From: Cantharellus purpuraceus
Lineage: Eukaryota > Basidiomycota > Agaricomycetes > Cantharellales > Hydnaceae
Length of the DNA: 64,000 bases
Direction of reading: 5' to 3'
Assembly: GCA_025174535.1 (NCBI GenBank)
Contig: JALBUN010000045.1
Span: 3,162,001 to 3,226,000 of the forward strand
Below the pieces are notes generated by a model. That model saw only the letters and a program-made list of their open reading frames with translations, was not told where the DNA came from and did not search any database. This document shows, piece by piece, positions 60,791 to 64,000 of this stretch. The stretch's first letter is position 1; each line of letters starts with the position of its first letter. Made by a program: the position numbers and the translations under genes.

Positions 60791-62087
60791 TTACGCGACG
60801 ATACAGTCATGGACCCATTCCGCCATGAGTTTGGCAACTTCACCAGGAGCCCGATTCAGAATCACATCAATTAAGGGTGCCACGTGCACACCCAGAGGAT
60901 CCTGTACAGCAGCAATATCCATCTCAGCCCCAGCGACCCCCTCTCGCACTTTCTCCACGAGAGATACAATGTCATCCCGCAAGGCCTCCCGTTCGCCATA
61001 GGTGATCATGATATGCTTTGTGACTTTCTCGGAACCACGCCACCAATCCGGAGGTGCTCTACGTGGCTCACGCCAGAATTCTTCTGGAACCCCCTTGGTG
61101 TCGGTAGACACGCTATTTTGGAGGACCAGTTCGGCTAAATAGTGGAGAGCATGATGAGATAAGCTATCCCCTCCATTGTTCACGAATGATGGAGCATTGC
61201 TCTCGAATACCACCCAAGGCGAGATGGCAAGTAATCCAGCAAAGGGGACAGAGGGTATAGGCATGGAGGGGATGGATGGGTTGGGATGGAGGTATTGAGA
61301 GATCACTTGCATCACCAGCATACCGCCCGCAGAGTCTCCGCTGATTACAATATCTGCGGGAGAAATTCCAGAATTGAGGATATGCTGTAGTGAAAGTATA
61401 GCCTGTCGGTATTGAGTGGGATATCCGGCAATTGGTGCCAGCGCTGGAAGAAGTAAATGTGATGGGACTTTTCATGGGTCATATGTGGGACTAACAATAT
61501 TCGAGGAAAGCAGCCTTCACATCCACTCCGCTTCGACTGATTATCTCACGCCTGAAATAATTGATCAAGCTCAAATGTGCCTCGTTCAAAGGAGAAGATA
61601 ACCCTCCCCCTTTGAGTCATGAATATCAAAAGAAGCGAAACCACTGCTGGCTGCATTGTACTCACCGTGGAAGTGCAGCAGCACCTTTTTTGCATCTTTG
61701 TTTCCAATCCAATGCAGTTTTGCGCCATGGTCGTCAATGAGCTCTGTCACGACCTCTGCGGGAGTGGCCTCCTTCTTTGCTCTATTGGAGATCCAGGATT
61801 TATAAGCTGCTGTAGATGGAGGAAATATCCAACGTGTTTGTGCAATATTAAGCCAGTCGAGCAGGGTGCGAGTAGCAATGCGGGCCAGCTCCTCAGACAA
61901 CGTAGGCTGTGCCAAAGGGCCCTTGACAAACGGATAGCATGCTGCAACGTAGACCGCCTTGATTGCTGTGGCATGTTATCAATTTGGGAAATTCGACCCT
62001 GCGATAGTATTTACCAATGAATCCGAGACACAGTACGACACCTAGTTTATCTCGCAAGGTGGCATCTACATGCGAACTGGCGGGCAT
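60791..62087 (-). CDS. Alpha/beta hydrolase (HSL-type, esterase/lipase)
   Basis: Exons (minus): 62015-62087, 61666-61965, 61496-61609 and 60791-61443, giving 379 aa. Removing intron 2 (acceptor ctcaaag) restores the oxyanion-hole motif LLHFHGGGLSSP, which an unspliced reading destroys. Then come VDVKAAFLEYSLAPIAGYP, SGISPADIVISGDSAGGMLV with the nucleophile Ser, LLAISPWVVF, MITYGEREALRDDI around the acid residue, and DPLGVHVAPL with the probable catalytic His. The N-terminus (DKLGVVLCLGFIAIKAVYVA) is hydrophobic and may be a membrane anchor. The family (alpha/beta hydrolase fold-3) acts on small esters or lipids; the substrate is unknown. A broken duplicate of its 3' end lies 430 bp downstream. 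Confidence 0.9.
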
Positions 62088-63257
62088 GGTGGCGTAGCGA
62101 TTATTCGCGCAGCAGTAGTTTAATTGATAAGTACCCCAGTGAAAGTCTATTTAATGAGGTGAGTGTATGCTACGTCTTCGTTTATACCACGGCGGCCAAG
62201 CGGTAGGCGTCCTGCGCACGGGCCTACGCTCGGGCTTGCCAAACGGGCGTGGCAATCCGAGAACCCCGAGTCTATACCGGTGATGATTCTCCGCTCGTGG
62301 TACCCTGGACGGGCACTTATGTTATCTACGCGCAGCAAAAGCGAGGAACGGAGCTGCAACGTGGCTGACTAACGCGAGGGAGAGAGGCACGTGACTCATC
62401 TGTCCTCTTCTCACCACGCGTTTCTCTTCTCTTTGTTCATTAGTGGCTACAGCGTTTTTTTCTTTAACTTATTACTCCGGTGGTCTCTGGCGATGCACTT
62501 GCACCCGCTGCCGGTAAGGATACGTCGACTATCCCCGCGATTCGCCGCCGGCAACGGGGAGGTCGGTTCCGGCTGAACCTAACCCGTACCAAGTTGCTTC
62601 TGAATGCGCTGAAAGGTGTAACAGAGAGCATCCGCCACCAATCTCCGGTGTATGCCGGGCAGAATAATAGTAAGTCCACTCCTACCCACAACACACCGCG
62701 TCTCACCTCACATGGCTGCCATCCCGCCTGAGCTGTACCACACCCCTCCATTGTTGTCACCAGCTGACCTGACTTCAAACTCAGCACACCTCCCCCGGCT
62801 CACCTCTCACCCTCGGCACACCTTCCCCCAGCCGGCTCACCACAGCCAGCCTCCCTTCCGTTCAAAAACCTGGTGAACAGAACGGGGCGTCCTAGGGATC
62901 CATTATGGTCCACAAATGTGACTATGGATCTTCGTTGGTGAACGCCAATGATAGGGGCATAATACTGAAACATCTATAAGTTTTTACTTTGTAGTTTAGT
63001 GCCTCAGTCACTCGTTTGACACGAGACTGAGTTTATACTAGCTTTCGCTGCGTTAACCTTCAATAAAACCTTCACGCAAGCCACTGAAAAGTTATCAACT
63101 GCTCAGCGCAGTGCCAATTGAGGTCTATGTCACGTTCTTGTCACGTGTAGACCTTTGTGAATTATTAGTGACCTTGGCGCTTGTATTATTAGTTTATAAA
63201 AATTCATTAGCCGTCCTAATAAATATTTTGGTAACAAATACTCTCTAATGCCGCCAT
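62088..63257. other. Spacer
   Basis: 1.2 kb with short overlapping frames and no motif. A tRNA-like look at 62190-62220 (gcggccaagcggtaggcg) does not extend to a T-arm. A TATA-like tttataaaaat lies at 63191-63201. Confidence 0.4.
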
Positions 63258-64000
63258 ATGAAACTTAACGAGTCGAAACGCGCAAGAAGGGCCGCGGCGG
63301 CCATTGAGGGAGGTGAGCCAGTGTCCGATGACGAGGAGGAACAGAGGGTACCCGATTTCGCTTCTTTCGTGTCACTATTACCATGCTCGGCTGAGTCCAA
63401 CCCGCCGCTGATGGCCATTGACCCAAGGACTGAGTTTAAACCCCTTCATGATTCCACGAACAGGAACCATAACAAACCAATCACTTATGTACAGTGAGCT
63501 CAGCCAAAGCAAGGCTGATCAGAACTTTTCCAAGTGATGTGTGCCTGGCATGACCATGACAAACAGCTATACACCCAATTTACTTGCAGACCTTTTCTCG
63601 TTGACCCCACTAAAAGCACTTATGCTCAAGCCTTTGAGAGAGCATGCAGATATTAGATGGCAGACAATCACATGTATACCGGTTTCTTGCATCACAACCA
63701 TGGTGACAATCGGCTGAGACTACCTGATCGCCAGAGACACATCCCCTGAGAACAGGTATCACCCGTATGAAAATTGGCTCCATAACACACATGGTGGAAG
63801 CCATACCTCCAACCCTGCCGGGACCAGCTTTCAAAACAACCATGAACATTCTAGGGCCCTGTGCCTCCGCTGTGGTTCCATCGGCCACTGGGTGTCTGAT
63901 TGTGGTGCGTCGGCTGCCAATCGCCTGCGTCCGACTACGATGTGGATTTTCTTAACCTCCTCTATATAGTCGATATATCTCACTCGGCACTATCATTGCT
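63258..64000 (+). mobile_element. Decayed gag-like retroelement with CCHC zinc knuckle
   Basis: It begins with an ATG frame (63258-63497) rich in charged residues (KRARRAAAAIEGGEP, SDDEEEQR). After frame changes and stops the reading continues as AWHDHDKQLYTQFTCRPFL and VDPTKSTYAQAFERACRY (about 63540-63655). A zinc knuckle CLRCGSIGHWVSDC (C-x2-C-x4-H-x4-C, about 63862-63903) and SDYDVDFLNLLYIVD at the window edge follow. That order suits a Gag region. The breaks show it is inactive. It runs off the window, so LTRs and pol could not be checked. Confidence 0.55.

Noticed and set aside
61586..61915. Alpha/beta hydrolase read as inactive (HGEY in place of HGGG)
   Set aside because: HGEY comes from reading into intron 2; splicing at 61610 restores HGGG.
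62190..62285. Possible tRNA (ggccaagcggtaggcg D-arm look)
   Set aside because: No acceptor-stem pairing or GTTCRANYC T-loop could be found downstream.

Overview
This window looks like nuclear DNA of a filamentous basidiomycete. Its genes are split by many short introns of about 45-65 bp. It carries a NACHT-WD40 (STAND) gene and secreted GH18, GH55 and S10 enzymes, and it has spacers of 1-4.5 kb between genes. My best guess is an agaricomycete near Rhizoctonia/Ceratobasidium; this rests on family content, not on a search. No bacterial-style operon, CRISPR array, rRNA or convincing tRNA was seen. I traced most gene models by hand, joining exons where reading frame, splice sites and family motifs agree, so exon ends are predictions.

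Layout. 1.0-5.6 kb (-): a decayed NACHT-WD40 gene. 5.6-9.0 kb: no confident gene. 9.0-10.2 kb (-): an AlkB-type dioxygenase with an in-frame 66-bp tandem duplication, divergent from IMP dehydrogenase (10.5-12.3 kb, +), which converges on RuvB-like 1 (12.5-14.3 kb, -). 14.6-20.6 kb (-): two paralogous GH18 chitinase-like genes with the same exon plan. 22.4-25.0 kb (-): serine carboxypeptidase S10. 29.0-32.9 kb (+): GH55 glucanase. 33.7-35.6 kb (+): ER-type TPR/J-domain co-chaperone. 35.7-37.1 kb (-): formamidase/acetamidase. 37.6-38.4 kb (-): NF-YC/HAP5. 40.6-41.3 kb (+) and 45.4-46.2 kb (-): a pair of DUF6593-like paralogues that flank a four-TM MARVEL-like protein (42.1-42.9 kb, -) and MTA phosphorylase (43.6-44.8 kb, -). 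48.5-50.5 kb (-): coiled-coil protein with a C-terminal CCHH finger. 55.1-56.7 kb (-): SH3 protein of NBP2 type. 57.4-58.6 kb (-): unknown acidic protein. 60.0-60.4 kb: broken copy of the 3' end of the intact alpha/beta hydrolase at 60.8-62.1 kb (-). 59.6 kb and 63.3-64.0 kb: copies of a retroelement-like sequence, the last with a CCHC knuckle.

How they fit together. This is a mixed neighbourhood, not a biosynthetic cluster. Housekeeping genes (GTP synthesis, AAA+ remodelling, methylthioadenosine salvage, CCAAT factor, ER chaperone) alternate with secreted hydrolases (chitinase-like pair, glucanase, carboxypeptidase) that suit cell-wall and nutrient turnover. The most interesting signals are in gene structure: start codons split by an intron in both GH18 genes, three GC-AG introns, micro-exons of 9, 16, 21 and 30 nt, recent in-frame tandem duplications, and pseudogenes beside intact copies.
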